A DNA stretch of 36,388 nucleotides, taken from the NCBI GenBank assembly GCA_033810155.1, contig JAPXKJ010000009.1, positions 1 to 36,388 of the forward strand, given 5' to 3'. The DNA comes from UBA3907 sp033810155 (lineage in GTDB: Bacteria > Bacillota > Sulfobacillia > Fermentithermobacillales > Fermentithermobacillaceae). Positions 1 to 8,154 of this stretch are shown piece by piece (positions within the stretch are counted from its first letter, which is position 1; each line of letters opens with the position of its first letter). The position numbers and the translations under genes were made by a program. The notes beneath the pieces are model-generated. The model saw nothing but the letters and a program-made list of their open reading frames with translations, was not told where the DNA came from and made no database searches.

Positions 1-1160
1 CAGAATACTTCAACCAAGAAGAGTTTAAGGATTTGTCCCAGAGTCTCGAAGGGGAATTCAGCGGGATAGGTGTGACTTTGCAGCTAGTAAACGGCAACAC
101 CACAGTCGTAAGCGTTTTCAAAGATTCCCCTGCTGAAAGAGCCGGGATAAAAGCGGGCGACATCATAGTAGAAGTAGACGGTCACGATCTTAGGGGAAAG
201 GCGCCGAGTGATGCATCTGAGCTCCTGAGGGGCAAGGTGGGAACCACAGTCGTTGTGACTGTAAACCGCCCTTCTCTAGGACAGGATCTGGTGTTTAGCC
301 TTAGGAGAGCAGTTATAACTTTGCATACCATAGACATGAAAGATTTGGGAGATGGACTGTTCTACCTGGATGTGGATCAGTTTACCTCGACTACCGGGAA
401 GAACCTGTCGGTGATTATGACCGCCTTGAGAGAAGCCGGAGCCAAAGGTATAGTATTGGATTTGAGGGATAATCCAGGAGGGCTAGTGGACGCAGCTGTT
501 GAAGTTGCAGGCGAGTTTGTACCAAAGGGCCCTGTGGTTCAGATTAGGTATAAAGGTGATTTAGAAGTGGTAGAGAACGAGAAGGATACAGTACCCATCC
601 CTACGGTAGTACTCGTTAATAATGGTACGGCGAGCGCCTCAGAGATTGTGGCGGGGGCAATTCGGGATAGGGGAAAAGGAATTCTTGTGGGCGACAAGAC
701 ATATGGTAAGGGTTGTATTCAGATGGTAGCATCTCTAGGCGAAAATCTAGGAGGGTTCAGACTAACTGTTGCTGAATACTATACACCTTCGGGGACGCGG
801 ATAGCTGGGGTTGGACTCAAACCGGACATAGAGGTTAAACAGGCAGCGGTACAATTGCCTCAGCGAGTCATCTACAAAAGACCTCTTAAGAAAGGCCTAG
901 TAGGTCTTGACGTCTTAGCCCTACAAGAGTGCCTGAAGTTTTTGGGATTCGATCCAGGTGACCTCGATGGAGTTTTTGGAGCCAAGACAGAATCAGCATG
1001 GATGGCTTTTTTAAATGACAAGGGGCAGAAGTATACAGGATTTATTGGCGAAAAAGAAGTGGTCATGCTAAATGGAGCAGTGCTAGACAAATCTCTCGAT
1101 GTCCCGGATGCAGTCTTTGAGGCAGGGGTTCTTGCTCTAAGAAAGCAGATCGAAATGTGA
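1..1160 (+). CDS. S41 family C-terminal processing peptidase, 5' end outside window
   Basis: Serine endopeptidase of the CtpA/CtpB family, acting outside the membrane on C-termini of exported proteins. The frame is open from the first bases and reads EYFNQEEFKDL before the TTG at 33, which matches the family's pre-PDZ region, so the gene starts upstream of the window. A PDZ domain comes first (GIGV, SPAERAGIKAGDIIVEVDG), then the S41 core with LRDNPGG, the nucleophile region NGTASASEIVAG and the lysine region GDKTYGKG. The last 90 or so residues (from about GLVGLDVLALQECLKFLGF) look like a peptidoglycan-binding domain (PG_binding_1 type), a fusion common in Firmicutes Ctp proteases. The gene converges on the exopolysaccharide cluster; a hairpin lies between them. 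The family call is firm, the substrate unknown. Confidence 0.93.
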   Translation, partial: EYFNQEEFKDLSQSLEGEFSGIGVTLQLVNGNTTVVSVFKDSPAERAGIKAGDIIVEVDGHDLRGKAPSDASELLRGKVGTTVVVTVNRPSLGQDLVFSLRRAVITLHTIDMKDLGDGLFYLDVDQFTSTTGKNLSVIMTALREAGAKGIVLDLRDNPGGLVDAAVEVAGEFVPKGPVVQIRYKGDLEVVENEKDTVPIPTVVLVNNGTASASEIVAGAIRDRGKGILVGDKTYGKGCIQMVASLGENLGGFRLTVAEYYTPSGTRIAGVGLKPDIEVKQAAVQLPQRVIYKRPLKKGLVGLDVLALQECLKFLGFDPGDLDGVFGAKTESAWMAFLNDKGQKYTGFIGEKEVVMLNGAVLDKSLDVPDAVFEAGVLALRKQIEM

Positions 1161-1240
1161 GTTTTCAAACATCTTGTTTCTAGTTTGGTCAGGTAATGGT
1201 ACAATATGATTACGGTGATAAAAGCCTTGCCTTCAATTAG

Positions 1241-1275
1241 GGGAACTCGGACAGAAAGTCCGAGTTCCTTCGTAT
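1241..1275 (+). terminator. Perfect hairpin after the S41 peptidase gene
   Basis: Arms 1242-1252 (GGAACTCGGAC) and 1258-1268 are perfectly complementary over 11 bp around a 5-base loop. A weak T-rich stretch (TTCGTATTT) follows. It lies 80 bases past the peptidase stop and just beyond the end of the minus-strand exopolysaccharide region, so it may serve as terminator for the plus strand and possibly both. Confidence 0.7.
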
Positions 1276-1291
1276 TTACTTGCAAACGCGT

Positions 1292-1480
1292 CTATGATTG
1301 GGTTTTGGTCTGAGGTGAACGCCAATACTCGATAAAGAACACTACCAGGATTGATACGAAAAGCCCAAGCACTCCGGCCACTGCGAAGTTTAGCATTTTC
1401 CTAGGCTTGACAGTAGAGATCCGTTGAAAACTGTGATTGAAGATGCCGTTTCTTACTTTTGTAAGAAAGTGGTTCTATCA
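1292..1480 (-). pseudogene. Stray C-terminal fragment of a Wzz/chain-length-determinant protein
   Basis: On the minus strand an open stretch of about 60 codons ends at TAG 1294-1292. It reads STVKPRKMLNFAVAG and then a hydrophobic run ending FFIEYW. This is the usual C-terminal signature of Wzz/GNVR-type polysaccharide co-polymerases: a proline/lysine linker, then the second membrane helix, then an FxEYW-like end. An in-frame TAG lies just upstream and no credible start with a ribosome binding site is seen, so it looks like a leftover, not a gene. It lies distal to the phosphatase gene. It could be the lost 3' end of the broken Wzz gene at 4402-5085 or of another copy; the sequence alone does not decide. 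Confidence 0.55.
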
Positions 1481-1525
1481 AGTTCTAGAGATGGTAAAAG
1501 ATAACGTTCCAAGGGCTGTAGACAG

Positions 1526-2284
1526 CTAGAATAACCTTCTTCCGGGGAATAGTTTGCGGCGCGAGGGCTGTGACCGTTTGCGAGGAAAGCTTTTTATGCT
1601 TGGTTCACCGTTAAGGACCTTAGATGTGTTCTCCCGGAATAGCAAGTTAATAGCCTGAGGCATGAGTTCTTTCTTTTGAAGAGTACTTCTTGCCTCAGTA
1701 AAAAAGAAGGCTCTTGAACATTGGTTGTGCGCGTCTGACGCAACGAAGTGGCACAGCCCTTCTTCTAGGAGCTTAAAAGCAAATCCCTGAATCTGCTTGC
1801 CAAACTTTCCAGCAATGCTGCCCGCAGTAATTTGGAAATAGACTCCCATATCACCGAGTTTTCTGAGCTTGGGTAAGTCAGCAGGCACGAAGGATCGCTC
1901 CGGATGTGCAAGAATAACCTGGTAACCTGCTAGTTCGAGATCATACACTTGATTGTAGACAAAATCGCCTAGCACCCCCGACGTGATTTCCACCAAGATA
2001 AAATCAGATCCGGCAAGTGTTATCAATCTGTCGTTCAAAAGTAAAGCATCTTGGAACTTATACTCACACCCGCTGTACAGGTTTATGCCGACGCTTCTGG
2101 CCATACTTGTGGCTTCGTCAAACTTTTTCCCGTAAACCTGTTCAAGATAGGGCGAGTAGTGGGATGCAGCTATGATGTCCGTTATCCCCTCTACCTTAGC
2201 TAGATTTAAAAGTGCATCTGTTTCTTCAGGTGACTGTGGGCCGTCATCTACACCCCAGAGAATGTGGCAGTGGATGTCAATCAT
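1526..2284 (-). CDS. PHP-domain protein-tyrosine phosphatase (CpsB/YwqE type)
   Basis: Metal-dependent phosphatase of the polymerase-and-histidinol-phosphatase superfamily that removes phosphate from the tyrosine-rich tail of the partner BY-kinase, controlling capsule or exopolysaccharide assembly. Metal-binding motifs are in the expected order: DIHCHILWGVDDG at the N-terminus, GCEYKF, ILAHPER, and VASDAHN near residue 185. The 252-residue length is normal. The C-terminal tail is very basic (FPRKRSQPSRRKLFPGRR), which is unusual and may affect membrane or partner contact. The start ATG lies 2 bases past the kinase stop, so the adaptor, kinase and phosphatase genes form one operon read right to left. 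Confident in family; the exact polysaccharide is unknown. Confidence 0.93.
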   Translation of the reverse strand: MIDIHCHILWGVDDGPQSPEETDALLNLAKVEGITDIIAASHYSPYLEQVYGKKFDEATSMARSVGINLYSGCEYKFQDALLLNDRLITLAGSDFILVEITSGVLGDFVYNQVYDLELAGYQVILAHPERSFVPADLPKLRKLGDMGVYFQITAGSIAGKFGKQIQGFAFKLLEEGLCHFVASDAHNQCSRAFFFTEARSTLQKKELMPQAINLLFRENTSKVLNGEPSIKSFPRKRSQPSRRKLFPGRRLF

Positions 2285-2286
2285 TT

Positions 2287-3045
2287 TTACATTCTACCGT
2301 GAGTTCTTTTCTTTTTCTTTCGAACTGCTTTGCCTTGTTTGTCGTCTTCGTAATAGTAATAATAGTAGTAAGAGGAATAACCGAGATGGCTTTTGTTAAC
2401 CCCGTTAAGAACTACTCCTATGATTTTTGCTCCCACTTTTTCGAAATTCTTTTTTGCCTGTATAGCAGCGTCCATTCTGCCAACAGTGGCAGAGATCACC
2501 AGCAGTACACCGTCGCTTATTCTTCCAGCTAACACTGAGTCGGTGTAGGCGACACAAGGTGATGAGTCTAAAATGATGTAGTCATACACGGTCTTCATTT
2601 CTTCAATGAACGTTGCGAACTTTTTAGACCCAACTAGTTCTGCTGGGTTCGGCGGAATGGGGCCCGTAGTCAAAATATCTAGGTTGCCAACACTGTCTTT
2701 TTGTACCACACTTTCCAGGGACCTGTCTTCTACCAGCAAATTCGTGAGCCCCACCCTATTGCTTATGCCAAACAAGCGGTGGACATTCGGCCTTCTAAGG
2801 TCAAGGTCAACCAAAAGAACTTGGCTGCCGCCTTGGGCCATGACCACGGCTAAATTCCCGGAGGTTGTGGTTTTGCCTTCACCGGGAAGGGGACTAGTTA
2901 CTACTAAGGTTCTTAAGGGATTATCAGGGCTGGAGTATAAAATGTTCGTTCTAAGCACTCTGTAGCTTTCTGTTATTAAAGAACCGGGGTTGTGTAGTGT
3001 TACTAATTCTGGGCCAGGAAACATGCTTCTACTTGCCTCCTTCAC
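2287..3045 (-). CDS. Bacterial tyrosine kinase of the CpsD/YwqD type
   Basis: Cytoplasmic BY-kinase that autophosphorylates on a C-terminal tyrosine cluster and works with a membrane Wzz-like adaptor in exopolysaccharide synthesis. Visible motifs are Walker A SPLPGEGKTT (residues 51-60), Walker A' VLLVDLDLRRP (76-86) and Walker B YIILD (156-160). The tail holds Tyr223 and seven consecutive tyrosines (226-232), followed by a lysine-rich stretch (RKKKKR). The first bases overlap the 3' end of the upstream adaptor gene by 17 bases, indicating coupling. As in other Firmicutes, kinase and adaptor are separate proteins, not fused as in proteobacterial Wzc. Confidence 0.94.
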   Translation of the reverse strand: MKEASRSMFPGPELVTLHNPGSLITESYRVLRTNILYSSPDNPLRTLVVTSPLPGEGKTTTSGNLAVVMAQGGSQVLLVDLDLRRPNVHRLFGISNRVGLTNLLVEDRSLESVVQKDSVGNLDILTTGPIPPNPAELVGSKKFATFIEEMKTVYDYIILDSSPCVAYTDSVLAGRISDGVLLVISATVGRMDAAIQAKKNFEKVGAKIIGVVLNGVNKSHLGYSSYYYYYYYEDDKQGKAVRKKKKRTHGRM

Positions 3046-3748
3046 TGCCTAAATCCGGGATGATGGTGAGTACTGGTAGACCTAAGTGCCTCTCCACATC
3101 TTCAGGCGTTCTTATCGAGTTGTCAAAGTATTCGAATATAAAAGCCAGAACTATGGCCGCCATTAATCCAACCACTGCAGCAACGGCCGCATTTAGAGTT
3201 TTTCTTGGACTCACTGGTTCATCAGGCACTGTTGCAGCGTCGATAACTTGAACGTTTTCTACATTCAGAATCTGCTGAACTGCGTTAATGAGTACTTTTG
3301 CCAATTTGTTTGCTATCAGGGCTGCCATGTTAGGGTCGGTGTTCTTTACGCTTATCATGATAATGCGAGTGCCGTTCTTAAGCTGGACGCTTACTAACTC
3401 GCTTAACTCTTCTGGTGTCATTTGCAGGTTCATGTCGTTTATAACCTGCTGAAGAACTGCGCGACTTGTGGCCAATTCTTGGTAATCCTTTACCAGTTCT
3501 TTTGCAATGGCCATCTCACTCTGGAGGGTTTGAGGGGTGCTAACATTTTCAGGTGTTACAGTAGCGCGCCCTGCGAACAAAGTAGTGGTTGCCTCATACA
3601 CTGGCGTAAGCACAAAAAAACTCACAAGTGCAGCCACTACTACACAAGCAAGAGTTGTACCGATTATTACCTTAGCTCTACGCCTCAGTATTTGGAATAT
3701 CTCCCTTAGATCAATTTCATCTTCCATGAGTTGTTGTTGCTCTTCCAA
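3029..3748 (-). CDS. Wzz-domain polysaccharide co-polymerase / BY-kinase activator (CpsC/YwqC type)
   Basis: Membrane adaptor that sets polymer length and activates the neighbouring tyrosine kinase. The N-terminus has the family signature EIDLREIFQILRRR, then a transmembrane helix (about residues 28-50) followed by TPVYEATTTLFA. The extracytoplasmic part ends at EPVSPRKTLNAAVAAVVG, and a second helix leads into FEYFDNSIRTPEDVERHLG, the cytoplasmic kinase-activating tail. The start is TTG at 3748 behind a strong GAGGAGG about 10 bases upstream. At 239 residues the length is typical. Unlike the damaged paralogue at 4402-5085, this copy is intact and is the likely working adaptor. Confidence 0.93.
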   Translation of the reverse strand: MEEQQQLMEDEIDLREIFQILRRRAKVIIGTTLACVVVAALVSFFVLTPVYEATTTLFAGRATVTPENVSTPQTLQSEMAIAKELVKDYQELATSRAVLQQVINDMNLQMTPEELSELVSVQLKNGTRIIMISVKNTDPNMAALIANKLAKVLINAVQQILNVENVQVIDAATVPDEPVSPRKTLNAAVAAVVGLMAAIVLAFIFEYFDNSIRTPEDVERHLGLPVLTIIPDLGSEGGK

Positions 3749-3797
3749 TTACGATTCCTCCTCATAGAAACTAGACAAAGAAACAACATTCCTTGCT

Positions 3798-3806
3798 ATT
3801 GTAACA
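3798..3806 (-). promoter_or_regulatory. Possible extended -10 promoter for the adaptor-kinase-phosphatase operon
   Basis: On the minus strand TGTTACAAT fits an extended -10 element (TGn + TACAAT), about 50 bases before the TTG start at 3748. No good -35 is seen at 17 bases, which is tolerated by extended -10 promoters. It lies just past the IS256-like remnant, so the operon promoter may postdate or depend on the insertion. Confidence 0.4.
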
Positions 3807-3848
3807 CCTTTAGATTTTGTTTACTAACAATGTACATCAAGGATTTGT

Positions 3849-4400
3849 GGTCAAGTCCTTTCTTTTCTGTAAAAAGCCCTCTGGTTGACTGATATGTAAC
3901 ACATGCCTAACACGGCGCGACGGTGGCCTGTTGTAATTCGTTGGTCGTCATCGCCGTTTGCTCTTGTTTCCACTCGACATACGCCCTCATATCGAAATAT
4001 TGCCGGTCGGTTGACCAGGCTTCGTCTTTCTCCATGAGCAAAGCCCCTAGCAACCGCGTAGCCGATTCAACGTTGAGGAAGATACGGATAACTCTCTCTC
4101 GTCTACGCACTTCCTCGTTGAGTCTTTCGATACCGCTCAGGAAGATTCAAGACAGCCACCGCGTTGTCGAATCCCTGCTCCAGAATGTCCATGACCCTCT
4201 GAAGCATTTGCCTCGCTGTTTCCACGTCCGGCGCCTCCCAGATCACCTTAAGTTGAAAGTGAAATTCAGATTGCAGTTGTTTTGAGCAGGCGTCGGGGAT
4301 GTTGCGTGTGAAGTGGGTCTGGCACCTCTGCCACATTACTTCCTGGAACTGAGTCTCAGCCGCTTTGCTTGCAAACCCATAACTCGCTCAATTTTGCGAA
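3849..4400 (-). mobile_element. Remnant of an IS256-family insertion sequence with a broken transposase
   Basis: Two minus-strand reading frames together give the C-terminal third of a Mutator/IS256 transposase. The first (about 4399-4103) reads MWQRCQTHFTRNI, EAPDVETARQML, FDNAVAVLNLPERYR. The second (up to stop at 3907) reads ERLNEEVRRRERVIRIF, LLGALLMEKDEAWSTDRQYF. Between LPERYR and ERLNEE the family normally has about ten more residues, so a small deletion with frameshift joins the halves. The catalytic N-terminal two thirds are absent. Bases near 3849-3875 (TTTACAGAAAA and GGACTTGACC on the minus strand) resemble one terminal repeat of the family. The element is dead and abuts the truncated end of the Wzz pseudogene. 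The family call is firm, the outer boundaries approximate. Confidence 0.85.
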
Positions 4401-4401
4401 C

Positions 4402-5085
4402 CTATCCTTTGCTTACAGTGTCCTTCCATTCATTGAGTTCTTCAGATAGACGTGTTACTTCGCCCTCGAGAATCTCAAGCTGCCCTGAACGGCGTATTTT
4501 GTCGAATTTCGCCTTCGTGGCATCCAATTCTTCTCTAGTCTCCTCTAGACGTTCTTGCAGGAAAGAGACTGTCAAGCTCGATACCTCAGAGCTCTTCTCT
4601 TGGGCAAAATCGATGTACAAACGGGCCACAGTGTTGACTATATCTGTGGCTCGCTGAGGGTCTTCATCTTCTACCTTGATTATCACTATATCAGCGGATT
4701 TGCCTGCTTGAACGGCTACTGATTCAGTTAGGGCAAATGGAGTGTACTTTTCTTCTGACGGCAAATCCAACTCGTCGATCACTTTTTCCATGAAGTAGGG
4801 GCTCTTGATGACTTCTTCCGGAACAGAAGTCTTAGATGCCAGTATCTGGGCAGACGCTTCATATACAGGCTCCAATATGAAGAAACTGATTACTCCGGAT
4901 GCAAGAACTGCTAAGATGGTTACTGCAATGATTATGTTTTTTCTCTTCTATATCGTCGCCAAGAGTTCCCTAAGGTCAATTTCGTCATCATATGAATATT
5001 CATCATATCGCGCGTCGCAAGAAGCTCCGTCTTTGATCGTTCTCTCTTGGTTTTTGTGTTCGCCATTGCTGTTCAACGAACTCAC
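4402..5085 (-). pseudogene. Second Wzz-domain adaptor gene, broken by an internal TAG and by the IS remnant
   Basis: Reading from a GTG at 5085 the minus strand gives a short leader, then YDDEIDLRELLATI, the same N-terminal signature as the intact copy (EIDLREIFQIL). A TAG at 4950-4948 follows, and the frame continues directly into KRKNIIIAVTILAVLA, a transmembrane helix, and EPVYEASAQILASK. The extracytoplasmic part ends in a coiled coil (ERLEETREELDATKAKFDK) and stops at the IS256 remnant. The second helix and cytoplasmic tail are therefore missing. An internal ATG at 4875 could only give a product without the first helix. Two independent lesions make function unlikely. The fragment at 1292-1480 could be its lost end. 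Confidence 0.85.
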
Positions 5086-5127
5086 CTTCTCAATCCCACT
5101 TTACTTTATAGGTTGTTTGCATGAAAT

Positions 5128-7872
5128 CTATTTTGCCATCAATCCAAAAAGATGTGTTATTGCTTGAACCGCCTCGTCGTCTGTTTGTACCCCCTCAGGG
5201 AGCGTTACCTGGATTTGAGAGACAGTTCGTAACGCAGACAGCCAGTTTCCTGTTTCCTCAAGAAGATCTGCATTTGCTGTAGCCAGACTTAGGGTCTCAG
5301 CGCACAACCCGGCATTTCCTTCCAGGAAATATACTTGGCCAAGGGCCAAATGGATAACCGGGGTGGGATTCAAGTTGCTGGGATCCCACATCTCTAGGTG
5401 AAGGCCCGTCACCCTTGCTTTGCGTTCTTCCAGGCGGTTTGGTATATCCTTAATCCAATCAGCATACTTCTTCATGGCTTCTATGTGGAGATCCTTTTCC
5501 TCACCTGAGAGGTTAAGCGATGCTATTTGTGCCGCATGGTTAACAAGGGCAGTTTTTGCGGTATCGGCCAATGATTCATAGTATTGAATGTCTAAGGGAA
5601 TCATATGGCTTACCTCGTACGCTATGTCTGCTGCCTCGTCATAGTAACCTATAGCGTTTAGGAGTCTGAAGCATGTCACCTTAGTGTCGAGGCTGTAAGG
5701 GCTGATTTCCATTGCTTGTTCGAGGTAGGCTTTGGCTTTTTCTGCGTCTTGGGCATCATTTGTTACAAAGAACTGCTGGATATATGTCCTAGCTACGTCT
5801 ATGGCGTAACTTGATGTGTAAGGATCATACTGCATCGCCTTGGCCATGTATTCTCTTCCGCTAGGGAAGTTCCCTTGAGACATCTCGTACATCCCGTAGC
5901 TTCCGTATACCATACCTTCAAAGTACCGATTTGCGGGAATCATGATTACAAGGGCCAAACACACAATTAAAGCTCCATGAATCAGGTGTTTGCTTTGGGA
6001 AAACCCACTTGGCTGGGCGTATTGGCCTTGCTTCTTGGTCTTTGGGAGTGCCTTCTCTTCTTCCTTGTCCACGGTTTGTTTTGGAAATAGTTTGCTCCAA
6101 AGGGTTTTTCTTTTCTCTCCGTAAACATCTTCTTCGAAAGCCAGCCCAAGAACATTCCTTATAGTGATGTTCCCCAAAACTGCTTCGCATGACCCCAGAA
6201 GGCTTCCTGTTCCTGCGAATAAGGCTATGGCTATGGCAGGCAAAGACAGGTCAAAGTCTACGGCGCTATGTCCTACCAAGACAAACACCGCAAAAGCTAT
6301 GCCTATGAGTTCAGATAGCAAAAGGGAGATCTTTTTGAGCGCTGACGGGTCCAAAATGTCCCTGACAGGTTCTATGTATGCTATCTGTGGGATGCGCTTC
6401 TTGCCTTTTTTCCCTTTTGATGACTTTGCCTTTGCTTCGGTCTGTGCTCCTTCTTGAGCAGGCTTAGGGGCTTCAGGCTTTGCGCGCAGTTTTTCTTTAA
6501 CTTCCATATGGGCGCGTCTCGTTAGGCTCCATGCTTTTAGGGCCATACAGAGCACTAGAATCCAAAATGCGCTATAAGCGATGAGCCCAGGGTACCCTGT
6601 TTCTACTAGCACTTGAGCAAAATGGTTGTGTGGCTCTGTGAACCAGTAAAGGGTGGTTTGGTACCTATGGTAAAGGGCATCCCAGGCACCTGCTCCTCCG
6701 CCGAAAGGATAGTCCTTGGATATGGCAAAAGCATCTAGGCTTGCAAACCACCTTGATAGAAGGTTTCTGTCTGTCAGGCTTATCGATTTGAACCGCTGCA
6801 CTATTGATTCAGGGAATACTTTGCTGAGGAGGTTCTGCCCTAGCTCAGTAGTTAACCCTAATACAATGGCGGCTATGAGTACCAGTCCTACTATAGCCCA
6901 TATGTAGGAGGGCACAAAATGCCTGCGATGAGACTCAGAAACATCTTCAATAGGGGCTTTTTCCGCCGGTGCCTTGGCCTTTGCATAAGAACTGACGGTA
7001 GCTCTTATTAATTCCAAACCTAGAGATATGGCGATCCCTAGAAGCAGATAGTTTCTAACAACGGTGTAGTTGCTTTCGGGAAGCGCCGCAGATATTGGGG
7101 AGTTTACTAACAACACAGGCAGAAACGAAATCACAAACCGCACAAGGATACTTCCTCTTACCTCCTTTGGTAGGAACACGAAGTAGAGGACAACCGCAAG
7201 AGCAAATATGATCCACGTTGCTCGTGAATATGAAAGGACGATGACTAGGAGAACCATAAAACCTGATACTGAAAAGAGAATTCTGGCAAGCCAACGTGCC
7301 CAACTTTGCTCTAGTTCCTCTGCCTCAAGCCACGAGTGAAACAGCACAAAGAAAGCAAACATTTCGTATGCTGCCAAGGAGTTTGGATACTGAAAACTCC
7401 CATAGATTCTGCCTCCTACAACTGCAGCTTCATACTCTATGAGACCTGCACCTGCAAGAAGACCTACAAGGGCTGCGGCTATCCCACTTGCTACAATTGC
7501 CCATCTGAGGTATCTATTTGCTTTTTCGTCTCTGGCGGCGTATTTTGCTGCTAGGAACACACCGAGATATGTACAATATTTAAGGGCTCCGTCTACTGCG
7601 CCCTGCTTGTCGAGCGCCCACAGTATGCTGAGCCCGTATAGGCCGACTAAGATGATGAGCGCCAAATCAGGCATTGGCTCAAAGATTGTCTCTTTTCGAA
7701 CTACGAGGATTACGGCTATCGCAATCAGAAACCACGCAGTCTTTTGGAAAAAAGGAAGATAATCTTCCCTAAAGAACAGTCCTCTTTCAAGTGGTCCTAT
7801 CAATAGGATAAATGCAAGCCCTATAACCACAAGTGAAGACAAAATAGTTGATGCTTTTGATTTCTTGGCCAT
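5128..7872 (-). CDS. Large O-antigen ligase/polymerase-like membrane protein with a TPR-like C-terminal region
   Basis: Polytopic membrane protein of the Wzy/WaaL (O-antigen ligase) superfamily, expected to polymerise or transfer sugar chains at the outer face of the membrane. It has about a dozen hydrophobic segments in the first 450 residues, and the family's Wzy_C-type core around YPFGGGAGAWDALYHRYQ, FTEPHNHFAQVLVETGYPGL. A lysine/alanine-rich loop (around KAKSSKGKKGKKRIPQ) interrupts the membrane part, further helices follow, and from about residue 640 a soluble region carries TPR-like helices (GMYEMSQGNFPSGREYMAKA; AKAYLEQAMEISPYSLDTKV). At 914 residues it is far longer than simple ligases. 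It has its own promoter-like site upstream and leads the exopolysaccharide region. Ligase versus polymerase cannot be decided. Confidence 0.85.
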   Translation of the reverse strand: MAKKSKASTILSSLVVIGLAFILLIGPLERGLFFREDYLPFFQKTAWFLIAIAVILVVRKETIFEPMPDLALIILVGLYGLSILWALDKQGAVDGALKYCTYLGVFLAAKYAARDEKANRYLRWAIVASGIAAALVGLLAGAGLIEYEAAVVGGRIYGSFQYPNSLAAYEMFAFFVLFHSWLEAEELEQSWARWLARILFSVSGFMVLLVIVLSYSRATWIIFALAVVLYFVFLPKEVRGSILVRFVISFLPVLLVNSPISAALPESNYTVVRNYLLLGIAISLGLELIRATVSSYAKAKAPAEKAPIEDVSESHRRHFVPSYIWAIVGLVLIAAIVLGLTTELGQNLLSKVFPESIVQRFKSISLTDRNLLSRWFASLDAFAISKDYPFGGGAGAWDALYHRYQTTLYWFTEPHNHFAQVLVETGYPGLIAYSAFWILVLCMALKAWSLTRRAHMEVKEKLRAKPEAPKPAQEGAQTEAKAKSSKGKKGKKRIPQIAYIEPVRDILDPSALKKISLLLSELIGIAFAVFVLVGHSAVDFDLSLPAIAIALFAGTGSLLGSCEAVLGNITIRNVLGLAFEEDVYGEKRKTLWSKLFPKQTVDKEEEKALPKTKKQGQYAQPSGFSQSKHLIHGALIVCLALVIMIPANRYFEGMVYGSYGMYEMSQGNFPSGREYMAKAMQYDPYTSSYAIDVARTYIQQFFVTNDAQDAEKAKAYLEQAMEISPYSLDTKVTCFRLLNAIGYYDEAADIAYEVSHMIPLDIQYYESLADTAKTALVNHAAQIASLNLSGEEKDLHIEAMKKYADWIKDIPNRLEERKARVTGLHLEMWDPSNLNPTPVIHLALGQVYFLEGNAGLCAETLSLATANADLLEETGNWLSALRTVSQIQVTLPEGVQTDDEAVQAITHLFGLMAK

Positions 7873-7955
7873 ACCCTAGCCTCCCTGCAGGTAAACCCGT
7901 TGTCTCTAATAGTTCTCCGCCTTGTCCCTAAATCCTTGCTGATGCTGCTTGAACA

Positions 7956-7985
7956 ATTGTATAGGAAGGCGAAGGGCAAACTCAA
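7956..7985 (-). promoter_or_regulatory. Sigma-A-like promoter for the O-antigen ligase-like gene
   Basis: On the minus strand TTGAGT (7985-7980) and TACAAT (7961-7956) are separated by 18 bases, and lie about 85 bases before the ATG at 7872. A GGGAGG ribosome binding site precedes that start. The remaining intergenic stretch toward 8155 contains TTGCCAAAC/TGCCAAAC short direct repeats (about 8032-8045) and no further gene. Confidence 0.55.
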
Positions 7986-8154
7986 GATGGAGAGAGCGTT
8001 TGGTCCTTTTCACTCAGGGTATCAGGTTGCCAAACTGCCAAACGTATTGTAAAATCTTGGTTAGAAACACACAGGTACTTTGCCATTTTCGTAAGTCAAT
8101 GCGTACCTACTCGCGAGAGTAATTGCCAATTGAATCCCACTAAGGAGTGATACT

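Noticed and set aside
4948..4950. Readthrough or recoding of the TAG in the second Wzz gene.
   Set aside because: Other genes here end normally at TAG, the gene is also truncated by an IS, and no stimulating element is evident.
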